DNA of 64,000 nucleotides from Anaerolineae bacterium (lineage in GTDB: Bacteria > Chloroflexota > Anaerolineae > Aggregatilineales > Phototrophicaceae): positions 186,001-250,000 of the forward strand of contig JALHQT010000005.1 in the NCBI GenBank assembly GCA_022841825.1, written 5' to 3'. The translations under genes were made by a program, and so were the position numbers. Shown one piece after another: positions 8,454 through 16,863 of the stretch. The first letter of the stretch is position 1; every line of letters starts with the position of its first letter. Below the pieces are notes generated by a model. The model saw only the letters and a program-made list of their open reading frames with translations. It was not told the DNA's origin and made no database searches.

Positions 8454-10088
8454 TCACATCCTGAACACGCCATACTGCGTCGGTGCGCCGCCCGTCCGCG
8501 CGCAGACCGCCAGCGCCAAGCCCAGCACGCGCCGCGTCTGCGCCGGGTCAAGAATGCCATCATCCCACAGGCGCGCGGTCGAGTAGTACGGACTGCCTTC
8601 ACGCTCGTACTTGTCGAGGATCGGCTGCTTGAACGCCGCCTGCGCCTCGTCGCTCATATCCGGTTCGCCCGCCCGCGCCAATTGGTCGCGCTTGATGGTC
8701 AGCAGGACGTTCGCCGCCTGCTCGCCGCCCATCACGCTGATGCGCGCGTTGGGATACATCCACAGAAAGCGCGGCGCATACGCCCGCCCGCACATGCCGT
8801 AGTTCCCCGCACCAAAGCTGCCGCCGATGATGATCGTCAGCTTGGGGACGGCAGCATTGGCGACCGCGTGGACAAGCTTCGCGCCATCTTTGGCGATGCC
8901 TGCGTGCTCAACCGCTTTGCCGACCATGAAGCCCGTGATGTTCTGCAAAAACAGCAGCGGAATCTGGCGCGCGGTACACAGCTCGACGAAGTGCGCCCCT
9001 TTGAGCGCGCTCTCGCCAAACAAGACGCCGTTATTGGCGATGATGCCGACGAGATAGCCCTCGACGTGCGCGAAGCCCGTGACAAGCGTCGTGCCATAGT
9101 TCGCCTTGAACTCGCGGAAGCGGCTGCCATCCACGATGCGCGCAAGGAGTTCGCGCACGTCATAGGTCTCGCGGAAGCTGGTCGGCAGAATGCCATAGAT
9201 TTCGTCAATCGGATACAACGGTTCAATCGGGGATTGTTGGGGCATGGACGGGCGCACACTCGGATGCGTCCCTACGGTCTTGTCGTCGTTGAGGGTCGCG
9301 ACGATGCCGCGCAGCAGTTCGAGCGCGTGATCGTCGTCTTCCGCATAATGATCGGCGACGCCAGAGATGTGCGTATGCACGTAGGCACCGCCCAGGTCTT
9401 CCGCGCTCACCTCCTCACCCGTCGCCGCCTTGACCAGCGGCGGTCCCCCCAGGAAGATTGTCCCCGTCCCCTTGACGATGATCGTCTCGTCGCTCATCGC
9501 GGGCAGATAGGCACCGCCCGCCGTGCAGCTCCCCATCACCGCGCTGATCTGCGGGATGCGCGCGGAACTCAACTGCGCCTGGTTGTAGAAGATGCGCCCA
9601 AAGTCGTCGGCGTCGGGGAAGACTTCATCCTGCAAGGGCAGGAACGCCCCACCGCTATCGACCAGGTAAAGGCACGGCAGGCGATTTTCCAGCGCGATCT
9701 GCTGGGCGCGCAAGTGCTTCTTGACGGTCAGCGGGTAATACGTGCCGCCCTTGACCGTCGCGTCGTTGGCGAGGATCAAGCATTCAATGCCACTCACCCG
9801 CCCGATGCCCGTGATGATGCCCGCGCTCGGCACGTCATCCTCGTAGACATCCCATGCCGCCAGTGGCGAAAGCTCAAGGAATGGAGCCTGCGGGTCGAGC
9901 AGGCGGTCGATGCGCTCACGCGCCAGCAGCTTGCCCTGTTCGCGCTGGCGCTGCTGGTAGCGTTCGCCGCCGCCCTGGCGTATCTGGGCGATACGCCCGT
10001 GCAGCTCCGCAGTCAGCGCGCGGTGATGGACAGCGTTGGCACGAAAGGTCGCAGAAGTAAGGTCGATCTGACTTTCAAGAACGTCCAC
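8454..10088 (-). CDS. Acyl-CoA carboxylase carboxyltransferase beta subunit (methylcrotonyl-CoA carboxylase-like)
   Basis: This 544-residue protein moves the carboxyl group from biotin to an acyl-CoA; it is closest to the MccB/propionyl-CoA carboxylase beta group. Crotonase-fold signatures are visible: [15 protein letters not shown] near 110-124, [13 protein letters not shown] near 141-153 and the Gly-rich oxyanion loop [10 protein letters not shown] at 187-196, then in the C-lobe [16 protein letters not shown]. Start GTG 10088 is preceded by GGAGG. The alpha (biotin carboxylase/BCCP) subunit is not in the window. The gene lies 41 bases after rsmI, on the same strand. Residues 271-282 ([12 protein letters not shown]), between the two lobes, are encoded by a GTAG-foot repeat and make this linker look several residues longer than usual for the family. 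The exact acyl-CoA substrate is not resolved. Confidence 0.9.
   Translation of the reverse strand: MDVLESQIDLTSATFRANAVHHRALTAELHGRIAQIRQGGGERYQQRQREQGKLLARERIDRLLDPQAPFLELSPLAAWDVYEDDVPSAGIITGIGRVSGIECLILANDATVKGGTYYPLTVKKHLRAQQIALENRLPCLYLVDSGGAFLPLQDEVFPDADDFGRIFYNQAQLSSARIPQISAVMGSCTAGGAYLPAMSDETIIVKGTGTIFLGGPPLVKAATGEEVSAEDLGGAYVHTHISGVADHYAEDDDHALELLRGIVATLNDDKTVGTHPSVRPSMPQQSPIEPLYPIDEIYGILPTSFRETYDVRELLARIVDGSRFREFKANYGTTLVTGFAHVEGYLVGIIANNGVLFGESALKGAHFVELCTARQIPLLFLQNITGFMVGKAVEHAGIAKDGAKLVHAVANAAVPKLTIIIGGSFGAGNYGMCGRAYAPRFLWMYPNARISVMGGEQAANVLLTIKRDQLARAGEPDMSDEAQAAFKQPILDKYEREGSPYYSTARLWDDGILDPAQTRRVLGLALAVCARTGGAPTQYGVFRM
9246..9275 (-). repeat. GTAG-foot repeat inside the carboxylase gene, in frame
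   Basis: On the coding strand the unit begins at 9275 with GTAGGGACGCA and ends with TGCGCCCGTCC. The arms pair imperfectly: GGGaCGCA against TGCGCCC with one bulged base. It is read in frame as [10 protein letters not shown]. It keeps the same foot as the intergenic copies, although the stem is more degenerate. Confidence 0.75.
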
Positions 10089-10129
10089 AGTCCCTCCATG
10101 CGATTTGCGTTAGAAGTTGCGCTGTGGCA

Positions 10130-10960
10130 TCAGGACTCTTCTTCAATCCCGAATCCATAAATCGTGCGGCGATCCCAACCCGACAGCGTGGCGAGCGCCT
10201 TTGCCGCGACCTTCAAGGGTTCGCCCTCGTCCAAGCGCGCCGCCAGCGCCGCCCGTACGCGCGCTTCATCCCACGCCTGCGCCACCGGCGGCGGTGCGCC
10301 GCCGATCAGCAGCACAACCTCGCCCCGGGGCGTGTGAGACTGATAATACGCGAGGACTTCGCCTATCGGCGCGCGCGTGTACTCCTCGTGCAGCTTACTG
10401 ATCTCGCGCCCAACACACGCCGGACGCGCCGCGCCCAGCACAGCGAGCGCGGCTTGCAGCGTGTCCACCAGGCGATACGGGCTTTCGTAAAGGATCACCG
10501 TGCGCGGCTCATTCCGAATCGCCTCAAAAAAGGCGCGCAGCTCGCTCGCCTTACGCGGCGGGAAGCCGAGGAAAGCAAACGCATCAGTGGGCAGCCCACT
10601 GGCGACCAGCGCCGTGATCGCCGCGCACGCGCCCGGCAGCGCCTCTACGCGCACCCCTTGCGCCAGCGCCGCCACGATCAATTCGTAGCCAGGGTCGCTG
10701 ATGCCCGGCGTACCCGCGTCCGAGATCAGCGCGACATCGCCGCCCGCCAGAGCAGCGAAGATCGCATCCAGTTTGGCGAGCTTGTTATGCTCGTGATAGC
10801 TGGTCATCGGCGTCTTGATGTCGAAGTGATCGAGCAGCACGCGCGAGGTTCGCGTATCTTCGGCGGCGATCAGCCTGACCTCACGCAGCACCCGCAGCGC
10901 GCGCAGGGTGATGTCTTCCAGGTTGCCAATCGGCGTGGGGACGATGTACAGGGTGGCCAT
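10130..10960 (-). CDS. rsmI: 16S rRNA (cytidine(1402)-2'-O)-methyltransferase RsmI
   Basis: This 276-residue protein transfers methyl from S-adenosylmethionine to the 2'-O of C1402 in the decoding centre of 16S rRNA. The family opening MATLYIVPTPIGNLEDITLRA is present in nearly canonical form, followed by AAEDTRTSRVLLDHF and the SAM-binding SDAGTPGISDPG. RsmI belongs to the tetrapyrrole methylase fold, and the length is typical. GAGG precedes ATG 10960. It starts 15 bases after the glycosyltransferase gene and is followed 41 bases later by the carboxylase gene, so the three are probably co-transcribed; no functional link is obvious. Confidence 0.96.
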   Translation of the reverse strand: MATLYIVPTPIGNLEDITLRALRVLREVRLIAAEDTRTSRVLLDHFDIKTPMTSYHEHNKLAKLDAIFAALAGGDVALISDAGTPGISDPGYELIVAALAQGVRVEALPGACAAITALVASGLPTDAFAFLGFPPRKASELRAFFEAIRNEPRTVILYESPYRLVDTLQAALAVLGAARPACVGREISKLHEEYTRAPIGEVLAYYQSHTPRGEVVLLIGGAPPPVAQAWDEARVRAALAARLDEGEPLKVAAKALATLSGWDRRTIYGFGIEEES

Positions 10961-10975
10961 AAGGAATCACCCTCG

Positions 10976-12316
10976 TCATTTCCCGCGTTTTGTCTCGCTG
11001 CGCCACAACCGCAATGCTGCTCGGCGACCGCTGCGGCTAGCCCCACTGCTGCGCCCTTCCCCGCTGCGGCGTCGCAGCGTCAGCGGGCTGAGATAGAGCG
11101 AACCGGTGCGCGCGAGCGCCTTCGCCGTCTTCGCACCCGGCATATCATCGAACTGCGGCAACAGCCGCCGACGCACAGTCGGGATCGGCGCATGATGTGC
11201 GTAAGTATAGAGTTCCTCCGCGATCTCCCATACCGCGTTTGGCTTGCCAAGTGCGGCGGCGGCGTCTGAGCGTTTCGCCAGCCCGGCAGCGCCCTCGCCC
11301 AACCATGCTTCAACGGTGTCGGCGACCTGACGCGGGCTGGGTGCGAAAACGCCCGCGTCGTTGTTGACGATCCACTCGACATTGCCCGTCTCTTGACCCG
11401 GAATCGCGTCATAAATGATCGAAGGCACGCGCGCGATGCAGGCTTCGCAAAGCGTGGCGGGTCCCCCTTTCGTGACGAGGATGTCGGCGGCTGCCATTAG
11501 CAGGGGCATGTTCGTGACGAAACTGTAGGTCTGGGTCGGCTGATTCCACTCGCTGGTATCGAGGTTATCCTTGAGCTGCTTGTTGCGCCCGGCGATGATG
11601 GCGAGCTGGCACTTCAGGTTGCGGGCATTGATGGCGCGGCTGGTTTTGTAAAGGGGACCCATACCATCCCCGCCGCCAACCATCAGGATGGCGGGAAGAT
11701 CGGGGTCCCAGCCCAGTTCGGCACGAGCAGACGCCTTGTCCTTGAGCTTTTCGGCGAACTTGGGGTGGACAGGCAGTCCGGTAATCCGCATCTGCTCCGA
11801 CGTCAAACCCGCTTTCACGCCGCGATCATACGCTTCCTGGGTGGGGACAAGCGTGCGTTCCGCGCGGCGGTCGTACCAGAAGTAATGCGTCGAGACGAGG
11901 TCGGTCACGACCACGATGTACGGAGGGCGCGCGCCCGGCATCCGTGAATATGCCTCCATGCAAGGACGAGCCAGCACGGAATGCACATTCACGACCAGGT
12001 CTGACGGGTGTTCGCGGATCATCTGCTTCAAGCGATTTTCGCTGTAAGAATAGAACCCGCGTGAAAGCGCCCGCGCGCGCAGCCGCGTGTTCGAGAACTT
12101 ATAACCCGCCCCCCATGAAGACTTGCTGTTGTTAATCAACCAGGGATAAAACTCCGGCATTCGGGTGTAAGGAAAGCGCGTATAGTGGCGGAAGACATCG
12201 ACGATCTCCGTTTCCAGCTCGCCGGGGTAGCGGACATGCAGCGCTTCGATGATGGCTTCCGCCGCCGCGCGATGCCCGCCACCCGTATCTGACATCAAGA
12301 ACAAAATTCGCTTCAT
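10976..12316 (-). CDS. MGDG-synthase-like / processive diacylglycerol glycosyltransferase (GT28 family)
   Basis: The 446-residue product starts MKRILFLMSDTGGGHRAAAEAI, the N-terminal glycine-rich loop of MGDG synthase and UgtP-type enzymes, and has the C-terminal nucleotide-sugar site region TKGGPATLCEACIARVPSI. Such enzymes transfer galactose or glucose from a UDP-sugar to diacylglycerol on the inner face of the membrane, making glycolipids. The last ~45 residues are Arg/Ser/Gly-rich, beyond the usual fold, and perhaps a membrane-surface tail. AAGGA precedes ATG 12316. The sugar and the acceptor are not determined by the sequence; a phosphatidylinositol- or sterol-type acceptor would also be possible. 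Confidence 0.85.
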   Translation of the reverse strand: MKRILFLMSDTGGGHRAAAEAIIEALHVRYPGELETEIVDVFRHYTRFPYTRMPEFYPWLINNSKSSWGAGYKFSNTRLRARALSRGFYSYSENRLKQMIREHPSDLVVNVHSVLARPCMEAYSRMPGARPPYIVVVTDLVSTHYFWYDRRAERTLVPTQEAYDRGVKAGLTSEQMRITGLPVHPKFAEKLKDKASARAELGWDPDLPAILMVGGGDGMGPLYKTSRAINARNLKCQLAIIAGRNKQLKDNLDTSEWNQPTQTYSFVTNMPLLMAAADILVTKGGPATLCEACIARVPSIIYDAIPGQETGNVEWIVNNDAGVFAPSPRQVADTVEAWLGEGAAGLAKRSDAAAALGKPNAVWEIAEELYTYAHHAPIPTVRRRLLPQFDDMPGAKTAKALARTGSLYLSPLTLRRRSGEGRSSGASRSGRRAALRLWRSETKRGK

Positions 12317-12372
12317 TCACAGTCCTTTTGTGGAAAAATGAGCGTCGGGAATAGATGATGAGTGATGAGGGG

Positions 12373-12408
12373 ATGAGGGGACAGAAGTGCTGGTTTCTGC
12401 CCTCATCA
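12373..12408. repeat. Hairpin built from TGATGAG-type heptads after the DUF951 stop
   Basis: GATGAGGG..CAGAA (12373-12387) pairs with TTCTG CCCTCATC (12396-12408) around an eight-base loop with a two-base bulge. The left side is preceded by further seven-base-spaced copies (GATGATGAGTGATGAG, 12356-12371). It sits five bases beyond the DUF951 stop codon and resembles the structures at 26488, 32816, 52036 and 56603. It may act as a terminator or 3'-end stabiliser, although no T tract follows. Confidence 0.6.
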
Positions 12409-12413
12409 CCTGC

Positions 12414-12632
12414 TTATTCATCACGCTTTCCTAGTTGTGCTGACAAGTTCTTTTTCATCCGCTTCTTGAGTTGGCTGCGCGGCAGGAGGACGTTTCGCCC
12501 GCATCCAGCGCACTGCAATCCGATGTCCGCGCCCAGCCGCACGACCAGCCATTCATCGCTGCCGCACGGGTGCTTCTTACGAAGCTGGATGCGGTCGCCG
12601 ACGGCGAGGACATGCTCATCCACCATCGTCAT
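12414..12632 (-). CDS. DUF951 family protein
   Basis: A small protein of 72 residues from ATG 12632; a nearby ATG at 12626 and a GTG at 12659 are alternatives, and GAGGGG before the ATGs favours these. It shows the DUF951 core: LRKKHPCGSDEWLVVRLGADI and LQCAGCGRNVLLPR, with the HPCG and CxxC cysteines that suggest a small metal-binding or RNA/DNA-binding fold. The family is known mainly from Firmicutes and Chloroflexi and has no settled function. The C-terminus is Lys/Arg-rich. It follows the Uma2 gene by a few tens of bases on the same strand. Confidence 0.85.
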   Translation of the reverse strand: MTMVDEHVLAVGDRIQLRKKHPCGSDEWLVVRLGADIGLQCAGCGRNVLLPRSQLKKRMKKNLSAQLGKRDE

Positions 12633-12668
12633 TTGCCCCTCGCGCTGCGTATTCGCCACGCATCCCCA

Positions 12669-13256
12669 TCAACCCAGTGTCGGCACGGCGAATACATCGC
12701 GCATCCTGAGTGTGAAATCCGGCAGCAGCGCGCCTCCGTCCAACACATCGTCGATCTGGTAGACCTGTACCTGCGCCCGACTCTCGCGGAAGTACTGATG
12801 CAGTTCTTTTTCGCGCGGGAAGACCAACCAGACCTGATCGCTTCCTGCGTGAAGATACCGCCGCACGCGCAGCAGCACTTCCTCGATCCTGTCGTCGGGC
12901 GACATCACTTCGACCGCCAGCGTCGGCGCGCCGGGGTACGGCTGCTCCATCTGCCACGTCGCGATGATGTCCACGCCGCGAATGAACGAGACATCCGGCA
13001 CTTGTGCGCCCCTGATGCCCTTGTCTTCCTTATGCAGCAGGTAGAGCAAGCCATCCATGAAGACAAAGCCGAGGTTGTGCTTGCGGGTGAACGAGCGCAG
13101 TTCGTCGTAGATATTGCCCGCAATGAAGTGATGCAAGCCGCCGACCGGACTCATCTCGACGATCTCCCCTTCGATGACTTCGATCCGCGCTTCTGACCCC
13201 AGCGCCAGCAGTTCTTCGACCGTATGCAGTCGTTCTCCAATCACCACATCAGCCAT
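12669..13256 (-). CDS. Uma2-family (DUF820) putative restriction endonuclease-like protein
   Basis: The 195-residue product has the Uma2 layout: YTVEELLAL-like start (LHTVEELLALG), EVIEGEIVEMSPVG, then the PD-(D/E)xK-type core PDVSFIRG, APTLAVEVMSPDD and a following DQVWLVFP strand. I chose ATG 13256, which has AAGG eight bases upstream; an ATG at 13313 would add an unusual basic stretch. Uma2 proteins are very abundant in Chloroflexi and cyanobacteria and have a nuclease fold, but no proven role. A TATAAT on the minus strand (13299-13304) is a plausible -10 box. A second, distant Uma2 paralogue lies at 58752-59387. Confidence 0.87.
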   Translation of the reverse strand: MADVVIGERLHTVEELLALGSEARIEVIEGEIVEMSPVGGLHHFIAGNIYDELRSFTRKHNLGFVFMDGLLYLLHKEDKGIRGAQVPDVSFIRGVDIIATWQMEQPYPGAPTLAVEVMSPDDRIEEVLLRVRRYLHAGSDQVWLVFPREKELHQYFRESRAQVQVYQIDDVLDGGALLPDFTLRMRDVFAVPTLG

Positions 13257-13378
13257 AGGAGTGCCCTTCTCAGTTGGTAGTGGCTTCCGCCTGTGACCAT
13301 TATACCGTGCCACTACGCAGAACAGCAGTCGGTGCTACAATCAGGCGTGCAGTGTCCTTTTAAGTCACGGAGTCCCTT

Positions 13379-14023
13379 GTGTTAGGACTTTCCCCAGAAC
13401 TCATCGTCGCGCGCATCATCGCCGCGCTCATCGGTATGACCATCCACGAATTCGCACATAACTATGTGGGCTACAAGATGGGCGACCCCACCCCGCGTGA
13501 CCAGGGCAGGCTGACGCTCAACCCGCTCGTCCACATCAACCTGCTCGGATTCCTGATGTTCGTCCTGGTCGGCTTTGGTCCGCTCGGCTCTGCGCCGATC
13601 TCGCCATATCGTATGCGGGCGGATAACCGGCGCTGGCGCTGGCTGGCAGCGGTCGCGGCGGGTCCGGTCTCGAACCTGCTGGTCGCTATCGTCGTCGCCA
13701 TCATCTACAACCTGCTGCCCGTCAGCGTGCTGCGCGTCGGCAGCGTAGCCATCGTCTTGCAGACCCTCGTAATCTTCAACGTCCTGCTGTTTGTGTTCAA
13801 CCTGCTGCCCCTCTTCCCGCTCGATGGCTGGCAGGTCGCCTACACACTCCTGCCGCCCGACCTGGCGCGCTGGTGGGAACGCAACCAGATGAACACCTAT
13901 TATGTGTTCTTTGGGCTGATTTTCCTGAGCTTCGTGGGGAGCAGAGTCGGTATCCCAGATATTCTGGGCATCGTGATCGGGCAGCCGGTGCGCTTCATCG
14001 TGCAGTTGCTTTTCGGCTTGTAA
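13379..14023 (+). CDS. Site-2 protease family (M50) membrane metalloprotease
   Basis: This 214-residue integral membrane protein carries the zinc motif HEFAH (His23, Glu24, His27) within the first membrane segment and NLLPLFPLDGW near residues 141-151, whose Asp is the third zinc ligand. About six hydrophobic segments are visible and there is no PDZ or CBS domain, so it belongs to the small FtsH-independent group (SREBP/rseP-like M50B). Such enzymes cut substrates inside the membrane. GTG 13379 has GGAG six bases upstream. The following HD gene starts at the very next base, so the two are translationally linked; the protease substrate is unknown. Confidence 0.88.
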   Translation: MLGLSPELIVARIIAALIGMTIHEFAHNYVGYKMGDPTPRDQGRLTLNPLVHINLLGFLMFVLVGFGPLGSAPISPYRMRADNRRWRWLAAVAAGPVSNLLVAIVVAIIYNLLPVSVLRVGSVAIVLQTLVIFNVLLFVFNLLPLFPLDGWQVAYTLLPPDLARWWERNQMNTYYVFFGLIFLSFVGSRVGIPDILGIVIGQPVRFIVQLLFGL

Positions 14024-14548
14024 ATGCAGGTGGCGCTCTACCGGCTGCGGCAGGGCTTGCGGGCGCTGGTCGCCTTTGCGCGCCCGGTCGATGAGGCGCT
14101 GGCGGCGCAGCAGCTCACCCCTGCGCTCCTCGACCGCTTTCGCCAGATGCGGCGCAGCGAGCAGCAGCACAGCCTGCGCGTCCTGCGCGCGCTGCTCGAT
14201 GAGGGCGGCGTCTCGCCCGCGCTGGCGACCGCCGCGCTGCTGCACGACGTGGGCAAGACCTGTTATCCGATGTCGCTCTGGCAGCGCAGCCTGCCCGTGC
14301 TCGTCAAGGCGTTTTCACCCGCGCACTTGCAGCGCCTGAGTGCGGGCGATCCGCGCAGCCGCTGGGCGCGCGGCTTCGTCGTCTATGTGTATCATCCGGC
14401 GTGGAGCGCGGAGATCATCGCGGCGGGTGGCGGCGCGGCGGATGCCGTCTGGCTGGCGGCGCACCATGCGGACGATGCCGGTGCGTGGCGCGATCACCCA
14501 CTCCACAATGATCTCAAGCGCTTGCAGTACGCCGATGACCACGAGTGA
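14024..14548 (+). CDS. HD-domain protein (putative metal-dependent phosphohydrolase)
   Basis: The 174-residue protein contains the HD pattern: His49, His74-Asp75 in LLHDVGKT, His147/His148 in AAHHAD, and a late Asp171 in YADDHE. These residues bind divalent metals in HD phosphohydrolases that act on nucleotides or cyclic dinucleotides, but the substrate is not predictable. ATG 14024 directly follows the protease stop codon, so expression is almost certainly coupled. The N-terminal ~40 residues are Leu/Ala-rich helix without a known domain. Confidence 0.85.
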   Translation: MQVALYRLRQGLRALVAFARPVDEALAAQQLTPALLDRFRQMRRSEQQHSLRVLRALLDEGGVSPALATAALLHDVGKTCYPMSLWQRSLPVLVKAFSPAHLQRLSAGDPRSRWARGFVVYVYHPAWSAEIIAAGGGAADAVWLAAHHADDAGAWRDHPLHNDLKRLQYADDHE

Positions 14549-14768
14549 GCGTTAAAAACATGAAAATTGTGTTAGAATTTGGATTGTTCGATAATATTAT
14601 TCTGAAGATAGCGGCGAACGCGGTGCTTGCCGCCGCATCTGCCCAAGAAATCGCACCGCTTGTTGAAGTACCAGCAACATCTTGTTAAGGTGCGGCGTTC
14701 TTCCGAAGAACGTCGCAAGACACGCGCAGGCGTGTGCAGTTATTCGTAGAGAAGGGGAAACTCATACC
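14549..14768 (+). promoter_or_regulatory. Leader region of the LysM genes with palindromes
   Basis: The 220 bases before the first LysM gene hold a TTAGAAT (near 14573), an exact GTTCTTC-C-GAAGAAC palindrome (14697-14711), and an ACACGC/GCGTGT hairpin with a four-base loop (14720-14735). The palindrome has the size and symmetry of a repressor site, and the stacked hairpins could instead be a leader RNA structure. I see no known riboswitch. Confidence 0.4.
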
Positions 14769-15308
14769 ATGCGTCGTCTGATCCTCGTCTTCACGCTCAT
14801 CGCCATGCTTGCGCTGTTCACCAGCGGCGTGAGCGCGCAAACCACCGCGTACACCGTCCAACCCGGCGACTCGCTGACTGCTATCGCCAACCGCTTCAAT
14901 ACGACGGTCAGCGCACTGGCAGCAGCCAACAATCTGACAGTGACGACTCGCCTGCTGGTCGGACAGCGTCTCGTAATCCCGATTGCCGCGCCGCTTCCCG
15001 GCACGACTCAGAACTATACGGTCCAGCGAGGGGATACACTGGCGTCAATTGCCCAGCGGTTCAACACCACCCTCCAGAACCTCGTCAACCTGAACGGCAT
15101 CCAGAACCCCAACCGCGTCCTGGTTGGGCAGGTGCTGCGCGTACCCGCCGCGCCGCCGCTGGTCAGCCATTACACGGTACAGTACGGCGATACGCTGTTC
15201 CGCATCGCCCTGCACTTTGGGGTCAGTGTGCAATCGCTCCAGGTGAACAACGGCATCATCAACCCGAATCGCATTTACGCCGGGCAAGTGCTGCGCATCG
15301 TGCGCTAA
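14769..15308 (+). CDS. Secreted triple-LysM protein
   Basis: The 179-residue product has a signal peptide (MRRLILVFTLIAMLAL...VSAQ, cut near residue 25) followed by three LysM domains of about 45 residues each, with cores YTVQPGDSLTAIANRFN, YTVQRGDTLASIAQRFN and YTVQYGDTLFRIALHFG. LysM domains bind peptidoglycan-type GlcNAc chains. No catalytic domain is attached, so it may be a cell-wall adaptor or a helper for the next gene's product, whose LysM sequences are similar. I chose ATG 14769 because it begins the signal peptide and has AAGGGG upstream. It is followed by a 67-base gap and then the LysM-glycosidase. Confidence 0.9.
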   Translation: MRRLILVFTLIAMLALFTSGVSAQTTAYTVQPGDSLTAIANRFNTTVSALAAANNLTVTTRLLVGQRLVIPIAAPLPGTTQNYTVQRGDTLASIAQRFNTTLQNLVNLNGIQNPNRVLVGQVLRVPAAPPLVSHYTVQYGDTLFRIALHFGVSVQSLQVNNGIINPNRIYAGQVLRIVR

Positions 15309-15375
15309 CCCGTACGGCACCGCCCAAATTCCGCACCACCTTTTGCGTCGTCGTCGAAATAAGGAGATAGGCTTT

Positions 15376-16824
15376 ATGCGTCGTATTCTGCTTGTGCTGG
15401 TCGTGGCATTCCTTGCTTTGACCCTTATCCCTGCTGCATCCGCCCAGCAGGCAACCGCGCAGACCGTTCATGTGGTACAGCCCGGTGAAAACCTGTTCCG
15501 CATCTCGCTGCGCTATGGTGTTTCGATGAACGCCATCGCCGCCGCCAATGGCATCTCGAACCCGAACCTCATTTTCGTCGGTCAGCGCCTGAACATCCCG
15601 GCGGGCGGCGTCGTGCCAACCCCTCCGCCCGCGACTCCCGGCGGTCCTACGCCTGTGCCACCGACGCAGCCGCCCGCGCAGGGGGGCAGCTATACAGTCG
15701 TGCGCGGCGATACGCTCAACAGCATCGCGCGCCGCTTTGGGACGACATCAGCCGCCATCGCCAGCGCCAACGGCATCGCCAACCCGAACCGCATCTTCGT
15801 CGGGCAGGTGCTGCGCATTCCTACCGGCACCGGACCCCAGCCGACGCCGCCCCCCGGCGGTGGTACGCCTCCCCCGCCCCCGCCCAACACCGGCTTTGAA
15901 CTGGGCGGTCATATCTTCGCCTTCCAGTTCCCTGACCAGATGCGCGGCGCAGGCATGAGCTGGGCGAAGTCGCAAATCGTCTGGAACCAGGGCGATTCTC
16001 CGAGCGCTGCCGGTGGAGCAATTGAGCAGGCGCGCAGTCGCGGCTTTAAGATCTTGCTCGGCATCGTCGGCAACCCCGCACAGCTCGCCGCCAATCCGAC
16101 GCAGTACTATCAGGATTTCGCCAATTACCTGGGCGAAGTCGCGCGGCTGAACCCGGACGGGATCGAAGTCTGGAACGAGCCAAACATCGACCGCCAGTGG
16201 CCCGCCGGGCAGATCAGCGGTCAGAACTACACACAGATGTTGAGTGCAGCATTCCAGGCGATCAAGCGCGCCAACCCGAACGTGCTCGTCATCTCCGGCG
16301 CACCTGCGCCGACGGGCTTCTTCGGCAACCGCTGCACCGGGCAGGGCTGCGATGACAACGTCTTCATCCAGCAGATGGCGTCGGCGGGCGCTGGACAGTT
16401 CATGGACTGCGTGGGCGTCCACTACAACGAAGGCATCCTGCCGCCCAGCGCCACCAGCGGCGACCCGCGCGGCAGCAGCAGCCACTATTCGCGTTATTAC
16501 ACCAGCATGGTCAACCTGTACGCGGGGATCTTCCCCAACAAGCCGCTCTGCTTCACCGAGCTGGGCTATGTGACGCCGGAAGGCTACCCAGGCGGCACGC
16601 TGCCGACAGGCTTCGACTGGGGCAATGGCAACACGCTCCAGGAACAGGCGGAATGGCTCGCTCAGGCGGTCCAGTTGGCGCGCAGCAGCCGCCGTGTGCG
16701 TCTGATGATCATCTGGAACGTGGACTCGACGACGACGGGCGCAGACCCACAGGCGGGTTACGCCATCGTCCGCAACGGGCAGTGCCTCGCCTGCATTACG
16801 ATGGGCGCGGCGATGGGGCGCTAA
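15376..16824 (+). CDS. Secreted LysM glycoside hydrolase-like protein
   Basis: The start ATG 15376 follows a near-perfect AAGGAG. The 482-residue protein has a signal peptide ending near ASAQ, a LysM (VHVVQPGENLFRISLRYG), a Pro-rich linker, a second LysM (YTVVRGDTLNSIARRFG), another Pro/Gly linker, and from about residue 180 a TIM-barrel glycosidase-like domain. Two acidic residues sit at clan GH-A positions: Glu268 in VWNEPNID (acid/base) and Glu395 in FTELGY (nucleophile). The domain recalls GH5/GH39-type enzymes, but the exact family is unclear. With two wall-binding LysMs it probably cuts or remodels a wall-associated glycan. The four Cys between residues ~320 and 360 may form disulfides. 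Confidence 0.87.
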   Translation: MRRILLVLVVAFLALTLIPAASAQQATAQTVHVVQPGENLFRISLRYGVSMNAIAAANGISNPNLIFVGQRLNIPAGGVVPTPPPATPGGPTPVPPTQPPAQGGSYTVVRGDTLNSIARRFGTTSAAIASANGIANPNRIFVGQVLRIPTGTGPQPTPPPGGGTPPPPPPNTGFELGGHIFAFQFPDQMRGAGMSWAKSQIVWNQGDSPSAAGGAIEQARSRGFKILLGIVGNPAQLAANPTQYYQDFANYLGEVARLNPDGIEVWNEPNIDRQWPAGQISGQNYTQMLSAAFQAIKRANPNVLVISGAPAPTGFFGNRCTGQGCDDNVFIQQMASAGAGQFMDCVGVHYNEGILPPSATSGDPRGSSSHYSRYYTSMVNLYAGIFPNKPLCFTELGYVTPEGYPGGTLPTGFDWGNGNTLQEQAEWLAQAVQLARSSRRVRLMIIWNVDSTTTGADPQAGYAIVRNGQCLACITMGAAMGR

Positions 16825-16832
16825 CGAAATCT

Positions 16833-16860
16833 GTAGGGGCGACCCAAGGGTCGCCCCTAC
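16833..16860. repeat. Perfect 28-base GTAG-foot palindrome between convergent genes
   Basis: GTAGGGGCGACCC (13 bases) is followed by AA and its exact complement, so both ends carry a GTAG foot. It begins nine bases after the stop of the LysM-glycosidase and ends four bases before the stop of the convergent propeller gene. Given this placement it may also serve as a terminator for both genes. Confidence 0.87.
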
Positions 16861-16863
16861 CCC

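Noticed and set aside
8421-10160. Long plus-strand frame opposite the acyl-CoA carboxylase gene
   Set aside because: It is Arg/Ala/His-rich, as expected for the antisense of a GC-rich gene, and the minus-strand carboxylase is unmistakable.
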